Source of the DNA: Desulfuromonadaceae bacterium GWB2_53_15
GTDB taxonomy: Bacteria; Desulfobacterota; Desulfuromonadia; Geobacterales; Pseudopelobacteraceae
Direction of reading: 5' to 3'
Assembly: GCA_001824455.1 (NCBI GenBank)
Contig: MHXL01000094.1
Span: forward strand, 1-7,468
Length of the DNA: 7,468 bases
Shown: piece after piece, positions 5,853-7,468 of the stretch
Layout: every line of letters starts with the position of its first letter
How positions within the stretch are numbered: position 1 is the first letter of the stretch
Program-made: the position numbers and the translations under genes
Notes under the pieces: model-generated
Told to the model about the DNA's origin: nothing
What the model saw: the letters and a program-made list of their open reading frames with translations, nothing else
Databases searched by the model: none

Positions 5853-5911
5853 GTCTCGGTGAGACCCTGTAGGCTTTCCGCCCCATCCTCGCGGATGGTT
5901 GAGTATTATCG
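5833..5911 (-). promoter_or_regulatory. GEMM-I-like cyclic-dinucleotide riboswitch aptamer, proximal copy
   Basis: Read on the minus strand, the aptamer runs GATAATACTCAACC, a stem CATCC/GGATG capped by the GNRA loop GCGA, then GGGGCGGAAAGCCTACAGGG. A stem GTCTC/GAGAC and finally AGCCGGGTTGCCGAAATATC complete it. The order of a GNRA-capped stem, a G-C-AAAGCC joining segment, a second stem and a GCCGGGTTGCCGAA end matches the GEMM-I class (c-di-GMP-I; cyclic AMP-GMP in many Geobacter). The ends GATA and TATC can pair as P1. The joining segment has CGGAAAG where the consensus I remember has CGCAAAG. A terminator overlaps the 3' part, so ligand binding should prevent termination (ON switch). Class is fairly sure; ligand is not. 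Confidence 0.78.
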
Positions 5912-6022
5912 TGTACCACCTGTCTTGGTGCCGTTTCCAGTCACCAACCTGAACCTGCGCGATGTTGCGCCCGTTAGCGGGGCTCTCCAGTGCCGACGGA
6001 CTCTTTCTTTCGCATTGGCAAT
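5912..6022 (-). other. Spacer between the tandem riboswitches
   Basis: These 111 bases separate the first terminator from the second aptamer. No gene with a ribosome binding site is seen. Several short hairpins are possible on the minus strand, such as CCCG-CTAA-CGGG, GCGC-AACATC-GCGC and GGTG...CACC. The spacing would let the first riboswitch finish folding and decide before the second is transcribed. Confidence 0.4.
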
Positions 6023-6069
6023 AAAAAAAGCCGGGAGCGAATATCGTTTGATATTTCGGCATCCCGGCT
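6023..6069 (-). terminator. Riboswitch terminator, distal copy
   Basis: On the minus strand AGCCGGGA (6062-6069) pairs with TCCCGGCT (6029-6036). An inner hairpin of AATATC and GATATT lies in the loop, and seven T residues follow. The stem is one base pair longer and the T tract longer than in the proximal copy, so this first-transcribed terminator may be the tighter one. Its first arm is part of the aptamer. Confidence 0.82.
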
Positions 6070-6128
6070 GTCTCAGTGAGACCCTGTAGGCTTTCCGCCC
6101 CATTCTTGCGAATGGTTGAGTATTATCG
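6050..6128 (-). promoter_or_regulatory. GEMM-I-like cyclic-dinucleotide riboswitch aptamer, distal copy
   Basis: This is the first aptamer to be transcribed. It has the same architecture as the copy at 5833-5911 and differs at only a handful of positions. The differences support a conserved RNA fold: in the first stem CATCC/GGATG becomes CATTC/GAATG, a C-G to U-A compensatory change, and the loop GCGA becomes GCAA, still a GNRA tetraloop. The joining segment GGGGCGGAAAGCCTACAGGG is identical in both. The 3' end reads AGCCGGGATGCCGAAATATC. It begins shortly after the likely transcription start, about 17 bases downstream of it by my estimate. Confidence 0.78.
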
Positions 6129-6151
6129 TCTATCGATTGCTATTTTTGGCA

Positions 6152-6180
6152 TCAGTACCATGTCCACGTCGGGCTGTCAA
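6152..6180 (-). promoter_or_regulatory. Candidate promoter of the riboswitch/transpeptidase operon
   Basis: On the minus strand a perfect -35 box TTGACA (6175-6180) is followed, after 17 bases, by TACTGA (6152-6157), a poor -10 box. Transcription would start near 6145, just ahead of the distal aptamer. The weak -10 leaves open an activator or a start I have not identified. A GATAAT near 6122-6127 looks like a -10 box but belongs to the aptamer, since it recurs in both copies. Confidence 0.45.
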
Positions 6181-6205
6181 TGTTTTACCGGATAATCCCT
6201 GGGGG

Positions 6206-6285
6206 AGTTTACTTAATTCAGAAAGACCGTAGATCGGCCGCCTTTGCTGTTTCGGCATTCAGATAGCCGGCTCACTAACCTGTTT
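6206..6285 (+). repeat. 80-base direct repeat, copy 2
   Basis: 79 of 80 bases are identical to 2364-2443, in the same orientation. This copy lies just upstream of the operon promoter and supplies the last codons and stop of a 38-codon ORF on the minus strand. The two copies bracket about 3.8 kb that includes the small membrane gene and the whole riboswitch, transpeptidase and lpp operon. Confidence 0.9.
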
Positions 6286-6375
6286 CATCAGCAAGCCGTT
6301 GATGCTGCTCCGCCGTAAATGCTCGGCCACATAGGCGGCAATCTCACCGACAGACATTTCGCTGATGTATTTCAT
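6259..6375 (-). pseudogene. Truncated 38-codon ORF, likely remnant of a conserved gene
   Basis: The frame from ATG 6375 reads MKYISEMSVGEIAAYVAEHL and goes on to RRSSINGLLMKQ before a TGA at 6259-6261. AAGGG lies about eight bases before the start. The SVGEIAAYVAEHLRR stretch resembles the N-terminus of longer Geobacter proteins that I recall as nucleotidyltransferase-like, where the next residues would be a glycine-rich GG motif. Here the frame instead runs into the 80-base repeat, which provides the last codons, so the gene seems cut off at the repeat edge. The family recall is uncertain. It may still be a real small protein. Confidence 0.45.
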
Positions 6376-6446
6376 AACGGTTTCCCTTTGCGCCGCGGCC
6401 GGCGCCTGCTATCCAGAAGCCTGGCTCGTATATCATCGGGGCCCAT
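6372..6446 (-). pseudogene. 24-codon basic ORF overlapping the next start, possible remnant
   Basis: The frame from ATG 6446 encodes MGPDDIRARLLDSRRRPRRK followed by GKPL and stop. It begins two bases after the katG stop and ends in ATGA, sharing four bases with the start of the 38-codon ORF, as in coupled genes. The arginine-rich tail is unusual. No ribosome binding site is visible. It may be the leftover of a small gene once paired with the downstream one, or chance. Confidence 0.3.
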
Positions 6447-6448
6447 GA

Positions 6449-7468
<1,020 letters not shown>

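Noticed and set aside
5773..5919. Upstream extension of the LysM-YkuD-SPOR gene to 5919
   Set aside because: The extra 49 codons would run through the aptamer and terminator. The signal peptide starts at ATG 5772.
5912..6022. Glycine riboswitch
   Set aside because: Only a CTGGAGAG segment is similar; the conserved GCCGAAGG core is missing.

Overview
This window looks like chromosome from a Geobacter-type member of the Desulfuromonadota (Geobacterales). The case rests on a 410-residue LL-diaminopimelate aminotransferase very close to the Geobacter proteins I remember, a GGDEF protein next to it, and GEMM-I-like cyclic-dinucleotide riboswitches, which that group uses heavily. No database search was run; family calls come from motifs and memory.

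Layout. Bases 2-280 (+) are the end of a GGDEF diguanylate-cyclase-type gene that enters from the left. Bases 338-1570 (+) are dapL, followed by a strong intrinsic terminator. Bases 1669-2327 (+) are a ribbon-helix-helix antitoxin and a PIN-domain (VapC) toxin with overlapping ends, behind a promoter whose -10 box lies in a perfect palindrome. Bases 2442-2642 (-) encode a small two-helix membrane protein with its own promoter about 190 bases upstream.

Bases 2970-6180 (-) hold the most interesting part. A TTGACA promoter element near 6175-6180 is followed by two complete tandem GEMM-I-like riboswitches, each with its own terminator. Next come an L,D-transpeptidase lipoprotein (LysM-YkuD-SPOR), a Braun-type Lpp lipoprotein ending in Arg-Lys, and a second L,D-transpeptidase lipoprotein (TPR-like, coiled coil, YkuD). 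In the known E. coli system, L,D-transpeptidases of the ErfK/YbiS/YcfS type join the C-terminal lysine of Lpp to meso-diaminopimelate in peptidoglycan. The operon therefore reads as an outer-membrane-to-wall tethering module whose transcription is gated twice by a cyclic dinucleotide.

Bases 6259-6446 (-) hold two tiny overlapping ORFs that look like remnants, and 6449-7468 (-) is the C-terminal half of katG. An 80-base direct repeat with one mismatch (2364-2443 and 6206-6285) brackets the small membrane gene and the whole tethering operon, so this block may behave as a unit in recombination.

The genes also fit together by theme, though this is inference. A GGDEF enzyme could make the riboswitch ligand, DapL leads to the diaminopimelate that Lpp is attached to, and the two transpeptidases could make the bond.
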